Assembly (NCBI GenBank): GCA_934096815.1
Contig: CAKOMY010000002.1
Span: 124,001 to 188,000, forward strand
Length of the DNA stretch: 64,000 bases
Direction of reading: 5' to 3'
DNA from: an uncultured Bacilli bacterium
Lineage (GTDB): Bacteria > Bacillota_I > Bacilli_A > RF39 > UBA660
Position numbers and translations under genes: made by a program
In this document: positions 42,361 through 50,918 of the stretch, one piece after another
How the letters are laid out: each line of letters opens with the position of its first letter
How positions within the stretch are numbered: the stretch's first letter is position 1
The notes under the pieces: generated by a model
Told to the model about the DNA's origin: nothing
What the model saw: only the letters and a program-made list of their open reading frames with translations
Database searches by the model: none

Positions 42361-42816
42361 ATGAATGGTGTAGATTATAACGAAGTCATTATATCTGGAA
42401 ACATCAATGTTATTAAGGATATAAATGATAATGACAAATATGTAAAATTTAGTATTGTATCTAAAAAATATTCAAGTAATTCCAATAGTAAAGTATATAT
42501 AAGTCTAAATATACCAAAAGAACTTTATTATGAGAATCTTGATTATTTTTTTGTTAATAGCAAAGTATTTGTTAAAGGATATTTAAACTCTTATTCTGTA
42601 AATAATAGAATGCAAAATTTTATAACTGTAACAAAGATTTCAGATAATTATGATGATATTGTCTATGGAAGAAAAGGACCTCGTATAAGATATGATCCAG
42701 ATGGAGTTATGGTATGGAATGGGCAAAGATGTGAATCAAAAAAGGCTACAGAAGAAGAACAAAAAGAAATGGAAGAAATACTAAAAGATTTTAGAGGTGA
42801 TGTTGATGGGTTATAG
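42361..42816 (+). CDS. SSB-like OB-fold protein
   Basis: Start set at ATG 42361 (AGAAAGGA 7 nt before); the TTG at 42355 is too near. 151 residues. The pattern NEVIISGNINVIKDI, KYVKFSIVSKKYS, KVYISLNIPKEL and SKVFVKGYLNSYSVNN is that of a single-strand-binding OB-fold. The C-terminal 45 residues are charged and end without the acidic DF/PF tip used to bind replication partners. It precedes the accessory genes up to ssb at 43660. It may coat single-stranded DNA during transfer. Confidence 0.65.
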   Translation: MNGVDYNEVIISGNINVIKDINDNDKYVKFSIVSKKYSSNSNSKVYISLNIPKELYYENLDYFFVNSKVFVKGYLNSYSVNNRMQNFITVTKISDNYDDIVYGRKGPRIRYDPDGVMVWNGQRCESKKATEEEQKEMEEILKDFRGDVDGL

Positions 42817-43237
42817 GTCTGAAGTTAGAATTATGACTACAAAAAAAGGTTTTAATGAACTAAATAAGTATGTAAAAAATTATTTAAGTAAATTAAATCA
42901 TGATGAATATAACTTATTAGATAATTTAGAGTTTAAAGCAGAAAATGATTATGCAGTTTATTTTGGTTGGAGTTGGGTAAAATGGTACAGCAGTTATGAT
43001 AGTGTTAGTGCTATTGAATCTGGTCTAAATCATTTAAGAGAAAAGGATATGTCTTTTCGCTTTGCTAGAATTGGAGAAAACTATGATGACTATGAGGAAG
43101 ATAGTCATGAAAGTGAAAAAGAAGATGAACAGGATTTGGAATATCCATCAATGATTAGAGAGTTTGATGATTCTTATGTTATTGAAGAAATGGAAAGAGT
43201 AAGTCCTGTTAAAGAATATGAGTGTAATGAAATATGA
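42806..43237 (+). CDS. Conserved accessory protein with acidic tail
   Basis: Start chosen at ATG 42806 because AGAGGTGA precedes it at 5 nt; three other in-frame starts lie within that site. 143 residues. The N-terminal 95 residues are compact (YRSEVRIMTTKKGFNEL, YFGWSWVKWYSSYDSVSAIE, MSFRFARIGENYDDYEED) and resemble small ICE/phage proteins that I cannot name further. The last 50 residues are Glu/Asp-rich, which suggests DNA mimicry or protein binding. It overlaps the OB-fold gene by 11 nt. Confidence 0.6.
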   Translation: MGYRSEVRIMTTKKGFNELNKYVKNYLSKLNHDEYNLLDNLEFKAENDYAVYFGWSWVKWYSSYDSVSAIESGLNHLREKDMSFRFARIGENYDDYEEDSHESEKEDEQDLEYPSMIREFDDSYVIEEMERVSPVKEYECNEI

Positions 43238-43252
43238 AAGGAGGGGATTTAG

Positions 43253-43636
43253 ATGTCAAAAAAACTTAGAGCATTGTTAGTTAAAGAAAATGAATTGCCT
43301 GTTGAAGTAGAAATACCAAACAATTTAACCTCATTACAAAAACAAGTTGATGGATATATAGAATATTTTTATATGCCTAACATTGAAGATGCAGTCATTA
43401 TTTGTAATGAAGAAGGTAAAATTAATGGTATGGGTCCTAATAGAGAGGTTGGAAGAGATATAATCTTCGGACCTTTTTTAATTGTAGGCGATGATGCAAA
43501 CATTGGCGAGAATACTTCTTTAACTGATGAACAAATAACTAAGTTTAAAGATATGTTTAATGAGAAGTCAATTAAAGCGACTTATGAAAAAATAGTTAAA
43601 ATAAAATTAGGTATTCAAGATGAATATGAAATGTAA
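43253..43636 (+). CDS. DUF3846-like accessory protein
   Basis: 127 residues, RBS AGGAGGGG. LQKQVDGYIEYFYM, VIICNEEGKINGMGPNREV, DIIFGPFLIVGDD and SLTDEQITKFKDMF match the DUF3846 family often encoded in conjugative elements near ssb and antirestriction genes. The biochemical role is not established. It lies between the acidic-tail protein and ssb in the same direction. Confidence 0.7.
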   Translation: MSKKLRALLVKENELPVEVEIPNNLTSLQKQVDGYIEYFYMPNIEDAVIICNEEGKINGMGPNREVGRDIIFGPFLIVGDDANIGENTSLTDEQITKFKDMFNEKSIKATYEKIVKIKLGIQDEYEM

Positions 43637-43659
43637 GAAAGGATAAGGTGATTATTATA

Positions 43660-44013
43660 TTGAATAATTATATGTGTGTTGGAAGATTAGTAGGTGATCC
43701 GGAATTAAAAGAATTAGAAAGTGGAAAAAAAGTAACTAATATTACACTTGCTGTTCCAAGAAGTTATAAAAATGAAAATGGAGAATATGAAACAGATTTT
43801 ATAGATTGTACTTTATGGGATGCAGTTGCTAAAAATACTTCAGAATATTGTAAGAAGGGTGATTTAATCGGAATTAGAGGCAGACTTGAAACAAATGTCT
43901 ATGAAACTGATAAAGGCGATAAAGTTAAAAAATCATATGTAGTTGTAGAAAGATTAAGTTTTCTATCTTCAAAAACTAAACAAATTGATGATTCTGAACC
44001 TGAAATGGAATAA
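43660..44013 (+). CDS. ssb: Single-stranded DNA-binding protein
   Basis: TTG start at 43660 with AGGTGAT upstream gives the family N-terminus MNNYMCVGRLVGDPELKEL; other upstream starts add non-homologous residues. 117 residues with one OB-fold: KVTNITLAVPRSYKNENG, DFIDCTLWDAVAKNTSEY, GDLIGIRGRLETNVYE, and a DSEPEME acidic end in place of the usual DDDIPF tip. It coats the transferred strand. It is shorter than chromosomal Ssb and lacks the conserved C-terminal Phe. Confidence 0.88.
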   Translation: MNNYMCVGRLVGDPELKELESGKKVTNITLAVPRSYKNENGEYETDFIDCTLWDAVAKNTSEYCKKGDLIGIRGRLETNVYETDKGDKVKKSYVVVERLSFLSSKTKQIDDSEPEME

Positions 44014-44038
44014 GGGGTAGATTTTTCTACCTCTTTAT
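44012..44038 (+). terminator. Terminator after ssb
   Basis: AAGGGGTAGA / TCTACCTCTT (44012-44021, 44026-44035), 4-nt T loop, short T tail, separating ssb from the mating-channel operon. Confidence 0.5.
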
Positions 44039-44061
44039 ATATTAGATTGGAGGAATGATAT

Positions 44062-44100
44062 ATGTTAAAAAAGAAAAATAGAGGTGTAAATATTGCCTAA
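44062..44100 (+). CDS. 12-residue leader peptide before VirB2-like gene
   Basis: ATG 44062 has a fine ribosome binding site (TTGGAGGAATG). It reads MLKKKNRGVNIA and stops at 44098-44100, overlapping the TTG start of the next gene by 8 nt. Too short for a family, it probably couples or times translation of the mating-channel genes. Confidence 0.5.
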   Translation: MLKKKNRGVNIA

Positions 44101-44407
44101 ACTTATGCTAAATACCATAGTTGAAAAACTTAGTGGTAGTGTAAGTTTATTAAAAATAGAAAAATTAGATGGTGGTAATTATAATATAGATTCAATTATT
44201 AAAGCTATTCAAACTTTTTCAAATTGGGCTTTAAGAGTAGGTATAGCACTTGCAGGTGTTTCGCTTATTATTGGTTTTATATTATATGCAGTTGCCGATG
44301 TAGATCAAAAACAAAGAGTAAAGCAAAGAATAATTCAAACTATGTTTGGTATAATTGGTATTATTTTAGCAATATCTATTGTTAATTTAATTATTGATTT
44401 ATTTTAG
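44093..44407 (+). CDS. VirB2/TrbC-like small channel or pilin protein
   Basis: 104 residues, TTG start with AGAGGTG 7 nt before it, inside the end of a leader peptide. Two membrane helices (residues 44-66 and 80-102) flank a basic loop (DVDQKQRVKQRIIQT), the layout of VirB2/TrbC-type subunits. There is no signal peptide. It is first in the mating-channel operon, followed at 9 nt by the VirB6-like gene, which matches Tn1549-type ICEs. Confidence 0.75.
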   Translation: MPKLMLNTIVEKLSGSVSLLKIEKLDGGNYNIDSIIKAIQTFSNWALRVGIALAGVSLIIGFILYAVADVDQKQRVKQRIIQTMFGIIGIILAISIVNLIIDLF

Positions 44408-44415
44408 GAGAAACA

Positions 44416-45777
44416 ATGTTATTAAAAGCATTAGACCTTTTAAGAAGACTAGGTTGGGGAATAATTGATTTTATTTATAATCTAATAGATACATTATTTG
44501 AAGTTTTAAAATCTCTAAATGCTTACAATATTATAGATAGTGTTGCAGATAATTCTATGTTTTCAAATTTTCATAAAGGAATAATTGCAATAGCAGTGAC
44601 TCTTTTAGGATTATTTGCATTGTATAAGTTTGTTATGAAAATAATAGAACCAGATGAAGGATTATCTATACAACAATTAGTAACAGAAATATTTAAGTCA
44701 ACATTATTTGTATTATTATCAGTATTTTTATTTGCAGAAGTTTCCACCTTTTCAATTAAGTTAAGTAGTTGGACAGCAAGTATATTTTCTAGCAATGATG
44801 TTACTATATCTGATAATATGCTAACTATGTTTGTAGATTATACAGATCAATATAAAGTTAGTGATGAATTTAAAGCAGATGATTATACTAAATTTATAAA
44901 AGATAATTCTTTTACAAATGCTCAAAAATATAATGATAAATTTGTAACTAATGACAAATGGATATTACCAGATGAAAAAGATTATAAATATAGTATTAAT
45001 TGGATTCTTGCAATAATAGTTGGAGGATTCTTTTTATATGCTTTGTTTTTTTCAGGAATGATGTTAGCTCGTAGGCAATTAGAGTTTTTATTTTTATTTG
45101 TAATTAGTCCTGTTGTGTTTGCAACTTCCATAGGAAATAAGCAAAGAAGAAGTGCTATAATAGAACAACTGGTGTCATTAATGCTTCAAGGTGCTGTCGT
45201 AATGTTAATCATTAGTTTGACAGGTATTGTTATGAAAGAAATTGCAGGTACAACATTCTTTACTGATAATACATTTAAAGATATTTTAGTAAAATCTTTA
45301 ATGTATATTGGAGCTGGAACATTCTTACTAACTGGATCACAAGTAGTTAATAGATTTATAGGTGGTAATGTATCCGCCAATAGTGGAAGAGAGCAACTTA
45401 TGAGTTTAATGGGATTCGGACAAGCGATGAATACAGCAACATCAGCAGTTGGTGGAGCAGGTATTGGAGCTGGAATGGTAGGATTAGGTGTTGCAAGTAG
45501 TGGTGTTGGATTAGTTGGGGGTAATAAGGCTGTTAAAAGTATAGGAAATGCAATTACTAATTTTGGTAATAAGATTTCTAATAATGCCAATAATCCAAAG
45601 AGTGCAATGGGTAAGATAGGAAACTTTATTTCTAAAACTGGTGCATCAATAGAACAAAAAACACCATCTGCATTAGGAAAGAATTTAAGACATGGTGGTA
45701 TGTCAAATATTAGAGGCTCTGTTAATGGTTTAATGCCACAAAGAGCAATGTATAGAAATAGATATAAAAGTAGGTGA
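44416..45777 (+). CDS. VirB6/TrbL-like polytopic channel protein
   Basis: 453 residues with about seven membrane helices between residues 15 and 320 (for example ILAIIVGGFFLYALFFSG and LVSLMLQGAVVMLIISLTG), then a hydrophilic Gly/Asn tail. Related TrbL/VirB6 proteins form the inner-membrane path of the channel. RBS AGGAGA. The C-terminus is basic (RAMYRNRYKSR). It stands between the VirB2-like and VirB3-like genes. Confidence 0.85.
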   Translation: MLLKALDLLRRLGWGIIDFIYNLIDTLFEVLKSLNAYNIIDSVADNSMFSNFHKGIIAIAVTLLGLFALYKFVMKIIEPDEGLSIQQLVTEIFKSTLFVLLSVFLFAEVSTFSIKLSSWTASIFSSNDVTISDNMLTMFVDYTDQYKVSDEFKADDYTKFIKDNSFTNAQKYNDKFVTNDKWILPDEKDYKYSINWILAIIVGGFFLYALFFSGMMLARRQLEFLFLFVISPVVFATSIGNKQRRSAIIEQLVSLMLQGAVVMLIISLTGIVMKEIAGTTFFTDNTFKDILVKSLMYIGAGTFLLTGSQVVNRFIGGNVSANSGREQLMSLMGFGQAMNTATSAVGGAGIGAGMVGLGVASSGVGLVGGNKAVKSIGNAITNFGNKISNNANNPKSAMGKIGNFISKTGASIEQKTPSALGKNLRHGGMSNIRGSVNGLMPQRAMYRNRYKSR

Positions 45778-45783
45778 TAGAAA

Positions 45784-46053
45784 TTGTATATAACTATAAA
45801 TAGTATAAAAAAGACATTAGGCAAGTATATAGAATTAAATGATTTATATATAGGTATTCCTATGATTATGATATTTCTATCATTATTTGCCTTTTCTACA
45901 CATAAATTGTTTTCAATTATATTTTTAACGATTTGTGTATTTTTAATGATTCCAATTAACTTATCTAAAAAGAATAGAATGTATAAGGTATTGGGATTAT
46001 TTTTTAAATATATTTTTAAATGCAAAAATTATATTTATACGAAAGAAAGGTAA
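45784..46053 (+). CDS. VirB3/PrgI-like inner-membrane protein
   Basis: 89 residues, TTG start with TAGGTGAT upstream. Two membrane helices (21-40 and 43-62) and a basic end. The small size, two-helix hairpin and place directly before VirB4 are those of VirB3/PrgI subunits, which hold VirB4 at the membrane. Its end abuts the VirB4 gene (1 nt gap). Confidence 0.75.
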   Translation: MYITINSIKKTLGKYIELNDLYIGIPMIMIFLSLFAFSTHKLFSIIFLTICVFLMIPINLSKKNRMYKVLGLFFKYIFKCKNYIYTKER

Positions 46054-46054
46054 G

Positions 46055-48535
46055 GTGGTTAATATAGGGTTATTCCCAAAAAAGAGTCAAGAAGAAAAAG
46101 ATTTAAAATCTTTGAATAAAATAAATGAATTAAAAGAAAAAACTAAATCTGAATATTTAAAAACTTCCATAATGAAAAGAAGAATTAAAAATTCTAAAGT
46201 TTTTTCTAATATAAAGGATGTTGGTGACGATGGATTAATAGAACTTAAAAGTGGAGAGTATGCTTCACTAATAGAAGTTAAAGCTATTGATTTATCATTA
46301 TCAAGTAAACAAGAAAAAATAAACTTTTTTAATTATTATAGAAGTTTATTTCATATTAAAAACTTAAATTTAAAGTTTTATAAATTAGATGAACCTATTA
46401 ATTTAAATAATAACAAATTAAATCTGGATAGGTTAATTAAAAGATTTAAAAATGATCTAAAAAGATTATTTTTACTTAATGAAAGTAGAAATTTAATAGA
46501 TGAATTGGAACAAAATAATTTTACTGTTTCTAGTATTTATTATATTGTTCTAATTGCAAAAGATACAGATACTCTAGAAAGACAGTTAGATGAGGTAGAA
46601 GATTTATTTTCTAATATACAACCTAGATTAAATATTGAAATAATAACAAATAGATTAGAAGTATATAAGTTTCTATCAAATTTATATTTAAGTGATAATC
46701 CACTAGACTTATTGATGTGGAGTAAAATTGAAGAGTTGATTGTTCCACTTAATTTAATTGAAAGAACTAATATGTTAAAAATTGACGACAACGATGTGCA
46801 ACTTTTAACAATCAAGAATATTGCTCCATTTGTTGATGAATTATTTTTTGAAGAAATATTTAATTATCCAAATGTTAGAAGCTGTTTAAATATTAAAGAT
46901 GCTATTGATCAAGATGAATTGATAAAATGGATTAATTCACAGTACCAATTCTTGTTATCGGATAGGAGTACAACAAAGAAATTAAGTGATGCAACGGAGT
47001 TAGATATAAAGAAAGAAAACTATCAAATTCTTATGAATGACATTAAAAGTGGTGATGAAAAAATTAAAGAAATATCTTTGATTTTACTTGTAACAGGAGA
47101 TAGAAAAGAAAGAGAAGATACTATTAGAGATTTAAAAAAGATTGCAAAAAAGAATCGTATAAAACTTGATCTTCCTAGATTAAGGCAATTAGAAACTTGG
47201 CAATCATTTGATGTGACAACAACTTCTCTAAAAGATTATTCTAACTATTTTCCTACAATTACGCTAGGAGCAGGTTTCCCATTTACAAAAGCAAATTTTA
47301 TTGATCCAACAGGATACATGTTAGGAGTAGATATTCATACTTCTTTACCAGTATTTTTTGATCCATTCATTCTTAACAATAAAAGGACATCTCATAATCT
47401 GGCAATTGTGTCATCAACAGGCGGAGGTAAAAGTTTTACTATGAAGAAAATAATAGTAAATGAATTTGCTAGAGGAACTAAAATTTTTATTTTTGATGCA
47501 GAAAATGAGTATGAAAAGTTAGTAAAAGCAAATGATGGAGAGTATATTGATTTGTATTCTAAAAAAGGTGGAATGATAAATCCACTTCAAATAAGATATA
47601 TACCAAGTGATGAGGATCAAGAAACAAAAGAAACTGATTGTCCTTTAGCAAAACATTTAGGATTCTTAGAAGCATTTTTTAAAAGTGCTTTTGATAATAT
47701 AAATGAAAAAGAATTAGTTATGTTACTAGCAATATTGGAATCTTTATATAATAAACAAGGCATATATAAAAACACTTCAATAAATACTCTTCAAACATTA
47801 AATGCAAATGATTATCCAATTTTCACTGACTTATATAATTATTTACCTGAATACAAAAAATCTTTAGAGAGTGAAGAAAAAATAAGAATTGTAGATCAAT
47901 TAGAAATACTTTTGTCTAGATTTTTAACTGGAACAGATTCTTATTTATTTAATTCTCATACTTCAATAGATTTAAATAATGATTTAATTGCATTTAACTT
48001 ACAGGAACTTCTTTATAGTGGTAATCAAAGAATTATAAATACTCAAATATTAAATCTACTAACTTATTTAAATAATAGTATAGTTGCAAATAAAATTATA
48101 AATGAGAAAAGAGAATCTAGTGATAAACAACATATTAGTATTATTGTAGATGAATTCCATTTATATATTGATGAAAATAATAATGAAGTAATAAAAAACT
48201 TTGGACAACTTGCAAGAAGATGTAGAAAATATAATACTAACTTAATTTTATCAAGTCAGTGTATATCAGATTTTTTAGGTAATGCAAGTGTACTAAGACA
48301 TGCAACAGCTATATTTAATAATTGTCAATATACTATGGTTGGTATGCTAAAAGAAGATGATTTAAAAGCATACTTGGAATTATTTAAAAATAATCCTTTA
48401 ACAGATACTCAAATAGATTTTTTACTTGGTGCTAAAAGAGGAGAGTTTTTACTTAGCATAGATAATAAAACTAGAATCGGAATTAAGATAGAGGCAACTG
48501 CTACCGAAAGAAGAATGATGGGTGAAGAGGAATGA
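46055..48535 (+). CDS. VirB4/TraE-type conjugation ATPase
   Basis: 826 residues, GTG start just after GAAAGG. The N-terminal 380 residues are the VirB4 specific domain (DGLIELKSGEYASLIEVKA, LSSKQEKINFFNYYRSL). Walker A SSTGGGKSFTMKK is near residue 453, INPLQIR near 510, Walker B IIVDEFHLYID near 698, then RRCRKYNTNLILSSQ. Drives assembly and substrate movement in the mating channel. The 4-nt overlap with the next gene shows coupling. It is distinct from the chromosomal VirB4 at the left end of the window. Confidence 0.93.
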   Translation: MVNIGLFPKKSQEEKDLKSLNKINELKEKTKSEYLKTSIMKRRIKNSKVFSNIKDVGDDGLIELKSGEYASLIEVKAIDLSLSSKQEKINFFNYYRSLFHIKNLNLKFYKLDEPINLNNNKLNLDRLIKRFKNDLKRLFLLNESRNLIDELEQNNFTVSSIYYIVLIAKDTDTLERQLDEVEDLFSNIQPRLNIEIITNRLEVYKFLSNLYLSDNPLDLLMWSKIEELIVPLNLIERTNMLKIDDNDVQLLTIKNIAPFVDELFFEEIFNYPNVRSCLNIKDAIDQDELIKWINSQYQFLLSDRSTTKKLSDATELDIKKENYQILMNDIKSGDEKIKEISLILLVTGDRKEREDTIRDLKKIAKKNRIKLDLPRLRQLETWQSFDVTTTSLKDYSNYFPTITLGAGFPFTKANFIDPTGYMLGVDIHTSLPVFFDPFILNNKRTSHNLAIVSSTGGGKSFTMKKIIVNEFARGTKIFIFDAENEYEKLVKANDGEYIDLYSKKGGMINPLQIRYIPSDEDQETKETDCPLAKHLGFLEAFFKSAFDNINEKELVMLLAILESLYNKQGIYKNTSINTLQTLNANDYPIFTDLYNYLPEYKKSLESEEKIRIVDQLEILLSRFLTGTDSYLFNSHTSIDLNNDLIAFNLQELLYSGNQRIINTQILNLLTYLNNSIVANKIINEKRESSDKQHISIIVDEFHLYIDENNNEVIKNFGQLARRCRKYNTNLILSSQCISDFLGNASVLRHATAIFNNCQYTMVGMLKEDDLKAYLELFKNNPLTDTQIDFLLGAKRGEFLLSIDNKTRIGIKIEATATERRMMGEEE

Positions 48536-48840
48536 AAAGCAAAGAAGAATTGTGTAATGAATTGATTAAATTTTCTAAACAACATTTAGCATTTGAATTT
48601 GAAGATGTATATGGTACAGAAGAAAATTGTTATAAAAACTATGATTATATTTTATCAAACAAGCCAACGAATGTTGTTATGGAAGTTGGAACAGCAGTGA
48701 ATGATATATTACTTTATGGAAATGTAGAAAATAAAGAAGAAAAAGAAAGATTAAATTTTTTTATAGATCTGGCTTGTGATTTAAATATCTATTGTAATCA
48801 TTTTAGGGAAAAGAAAAATGAAAAAGAGCAAGATATTTAA
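48532..48840 (+). CDS. Small cytosolic accessory protein between VirB4 and M23 genes
   Basis: 102 residues, all helical and acidic, no signal. It overlaps both neighbours (ATGA with VirB4, 23 nt with the M23 gene), so it is made in fixed ratio with them. Cys residues at 5, 30, 84 and 90 might bind metal. No family is recognised. Position suggests a chaperone or regulator of channel assembly; this is inference. Confidence 0.6.
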   Translation: MKSKEELCNELIKFSKQHLAFEFEDVYGTEENCYKNYDYILSNKPTNVVMEVGTAVNDILLYGNVENKEEKERLNFFIDLACDLNIYCNHFREKKNEKEQDI

Positions 48841-49750
48841 ATTAATTATATCTTCTTCTATTGGTATGATAGGAATGGGGTTAGTAATACTAATCCCTGT
48901 TCTTATGTTACTAGATTTTTTTGGTGCAAACATAACTGATGGTTATGTAGAAAATAATAGTCAATATGCTGATATGTATAAAGCTGTTGTTAGGAAAAAC
49001 ATAATGAATGGTAATGGTTATGTATCTCTTGATAGAATTTTGTATTTTTATTTAGAAAATGATAATTTGACATTTGAACAAATATACACAGATAATTTAG
49101 ATAAAGATTTAAAACAAATTAAACCAATTTCAGAAGTGTGTGAAATGGATAGATATAAAATTTATTCTGTATGTAAAAGTGAAGAAATTAAAGAATCTGG
49201 ACAAATAAATGAAGTACAAAATAAGCCCTTTAATTCGCCACTTGATTTTTCTAATTTATCTGTAACAAGTTATTTTATGGAAGAGCGAATTATTTATGGC
49301 ACTCCTAATACTCATTCAGCATGGGATTTTGGAGCATCAGCAGAAACATCAGTATATTCAACTTGTGATGGAGAGATTACTGATGTGTCATTTAAATATT
49401 CTACAAATACAATAGATACTAATGGAGGAGCAGGTAATTATATTAAATTAAAATGTATAGTAGATGATATTGAGTATATTGTGTTATATGGTCATCTATA
49501 TCCTAATTCATCTAAAGTTAAAATAGGTGATAAAGTTTCAAGTTGGCAACAAATAGCTGGTGTGGGAATAACAGGATATTCAACTGGTAATCATTTACAT
49601 TATCAAGTTTCTAAAAATGGTAAAGTAATTGATGGTCTTAGTTTGGTAGATTTTAATAAAGAAAATGAAATATCCAAGATTCATCCAACATTACCCAGTA
49701 CATATCCAACACTTGGAAGTGAAAATGAGCCTCGCAATTCCTTTAATTAA
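48818..49750 (+). CDS. Membrane-anchored M23 peptidase of the conjugation system
   Basis: 310 residues. One membrane helix (9-33), a 120-residue spacer with two Cys, then the LytM domain (about 150-285). All metal-site residues are present: HSAWDFG (HxxxD), YGHLYP and HLHYQV (HxH). It cuts peptide cross-links in the wall at the mating site. The usual N-terminal lysozyme-like domain of ICE proteins is missing, so it is a one-domain version. Compare the chromosomal protein at 994, whose M23 ligands are lost. Confidence 0.87.
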   Translation: MKKSKIFKLIISSSIGMIGMGLVILIPVLMLLDFFGANITDGYVENNSQYADMYKAVVRKNIMNGNGYVSLDRILYFYLENDNLTFEQIYTDNLDKDLKQIKPISEVCEMDRYKIYSVCKSEEIKESGQINEVQNKPFNSPLDFSNLSVTSYFMEERIIYGTPNTHSAWDFGASAETSVYSTCDGEITDVSFKYSTNTIDTNGGAGNYIKLKCIVDDIEYIVLYGHLYPNSSKVKIGDKVSSWQQIAGVGITGYSTGNHLHYQVSKNGKVIDGLSLVDFNKENEISKIHPTLPSTYPTLGSENEPRNSFN

Positions 49751-49799
49751 AAGGGTTAAATCAAAATTATGGAAGAGTTCTTACATATTTTTAAGTCAT

Positions 49800-49880
49800 T
49801 TTTGCAAGTGCAAAAAGTGAAATGATAGCACTATAATCCGTTTATTTATATGGAATAAACTAGGGCTGTGCTATCATTCC
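49800..49880. repeat. Nested inverted repeats, candidate oriT or structured leader
   Basis: The 190-nt gap 49751-49956 has three nested repeats: TTTTGCA / TGCAAAA (49800-49815), GAAATGATAGCAC / GTGCTATCATTCC (49819-49831, 49868-49880, 12 of 13 paired), and inside it GTTTATT / AATAAAC (49840-49846, 49854-49860). No T run follows, so it is not a plain terminator. Such sets are typical of relaxase target regions, but the relaxase is 2 kb downstream. Confidence 0.5.
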
Positions 49881-49922
49881 CTTTATCCTGCTTTCTATAT
49901 TGAGGTAAAAATCAAGAAAAAA

Positions 49923-49931
49923 TGTTATAAT
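49923..49931 (+). promoter_or_regulatory. Extended -10 promoter of the LSm-HEPN-like gene
   Basis: TGTTATAAT about 26 nt before the start codon. TTGAGG stands 20 nt upstream of the TATAAT and is too far to act as a normal -35. Confidence 0.45.
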
Positions 49932-49956
49932 ATATCTTGAGTTGGAGGCGATGAAG

Positions 49957-50688
49957 ATGTCAAAAGATATTAAAAAATTTGTTGGAAAAACTGTGCGAAT
50001 TATATTTAAAGATGGAAGTATATATAAAGGCATCTTAACTAATACTACAAAATGTGATTCATATATTTTAGGAAATAATACAGTTAATATAGCAAATATA
50101 GATAATATTAAAGAGATTCCAAAGTATGAGTTAAATACTCAATTAATAATTCAAAAAAATAAAGACAGCATTATTAAAACATTTGATGAAGCCACAAGTT
50201 TTATCAGGTTAATTGATAAACAAGAATATGATAATAGTGATCTTGTTTCTAAAATACCACTAGCAACAAATTGTGCATTTGCATGTGAGTTATATCTTAA
50301 AGTTTTACTTTTGAACAGAGGATTTACTGCTGATGATGTAACTTGTCTTAATCATAATTTAAAAAAATTATACATTAATTTATTAGAAAAAGATAAAAAT
50401 GAAATTGATAAATGGATAAAAGTTTTTGTTCAAGAAGATGTATGGGATATACTAGATGAAATAAAGAATACTTTTACGGATTTAAGATATAATTTTATTA
50501 AAGAAAAAGTAAAAGATATAAACATGAAAAAATTATTAGAATTTACTTTTAAAATACAAAATGTTGCAAGTTTTGAAATTGTTGGTTATGATGTTTATAG
50601 ATTCCCCAAGGGAAAGCCAACAAAAAAGGATGAAGATGAATATTTAGATAATTTTGTAAGAAAAAATTTTATGATAAATAAAAATTAG
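49957..50688 (+). CDS. LSm-like domain fused to HEPN-like domain
   Basis: Start set at ATG 49957, 8 nt after GGAGG; ATG 49951 and TTG 49942 are too close. 243 residues. Residues 5-50 have an Sm-fold pattern (VGKTVRIIFKDGSIYKGILT, then IANIDNIKEIP), usual for RNA binding. Residues 75-215 are helical with CAFACELYLKVLLLNRGF, HNLKKLYINLLEK and LRYNFIKEK, the outline of HEPN proteins such as AbiV; the strict Rx4-6H ribonuclease motif is not complete. A single-gene unit with its own promoter, it may be a defence or RNA-processing cargo. Domain calls are by eye. Confidence 0.6.
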   Translation: MSKDIKKFVGKTVRIIFKDGSIYKGILTNTTKCDSYILGNNTVNIANIDNIKEIPKYELNTQLIIQKNKDSIIKTFDEATSFIRLIDKQEYDNSDLVSKIPLATNCAFACELYLKVLLLNRGFTADDVTCLNHNLKKLYINLLEKDKNEIDKWIKVFVQEDVWDILDEIKNTFTDLRYNFIKEKVKDINMKKLLEFTFKIQNVASFEIVGYDVYRFPKGKPTKKDEDEYLDNFVRKNFMINKN

Positions 50689-50735
50689 AGCAAGAGATTG
50701 TTCTTTTTTTGTGCTAGAAAGAGGTGATTTAAATA

Positions 50736-50918
50736 ATAGTAACAATATTTGTGAGATGTTTAAAAGACTTAAAGGATCAAATAAGACTTCTTGCAAAACA
50801 AGAAGGAATAAGTATAAATAAAATGGTGATAAAATTAGTTGAATTAGGATTAATTTTATATTTTAAAGGAGGAATGATAAAGAATGAAGATGACACTATG
50901 CAAGTTAATTGCAAATGA
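50736..50918 (+). CDS. Ribbon-helix-helix protein with apparent AUA start
   Basis: The frame from 50733 is bounded by a TAA at 50730 and reads VTIFVRCLKDLKDQIRLLAK, then QEGISINKMVIKLVELGL, a CopG/Arc type RHH fold starting with its beta strand. No ATG, GTG or TTG exists before GTG 50751, which would cut the strand. GAGGTGAT (50721-50728) is 7 nt before ATA 50736, so AUA initiation is the simplest reading. 60 residues. The end overlaps the 50884 gene by 35 nt. It probably regulates mobilisation genes or acts as an antitoxin. Confidence 0.55.
   Translation: MVTIFVRCLKDLKDQIRLLAKQEGISINKMVIKLVELGLILYFKGGMIKNEDDTMQVNCK

Noticed and set aside
45186..46025. 279-codon open frame on the minus strand
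   Set aside because: It lies fully opposite the VirB6-like and VirB3-like genes, is rich in Pro/Ile/Leu as expected from the antisense of Gly/Asn codons, and has no ribosome binding site.
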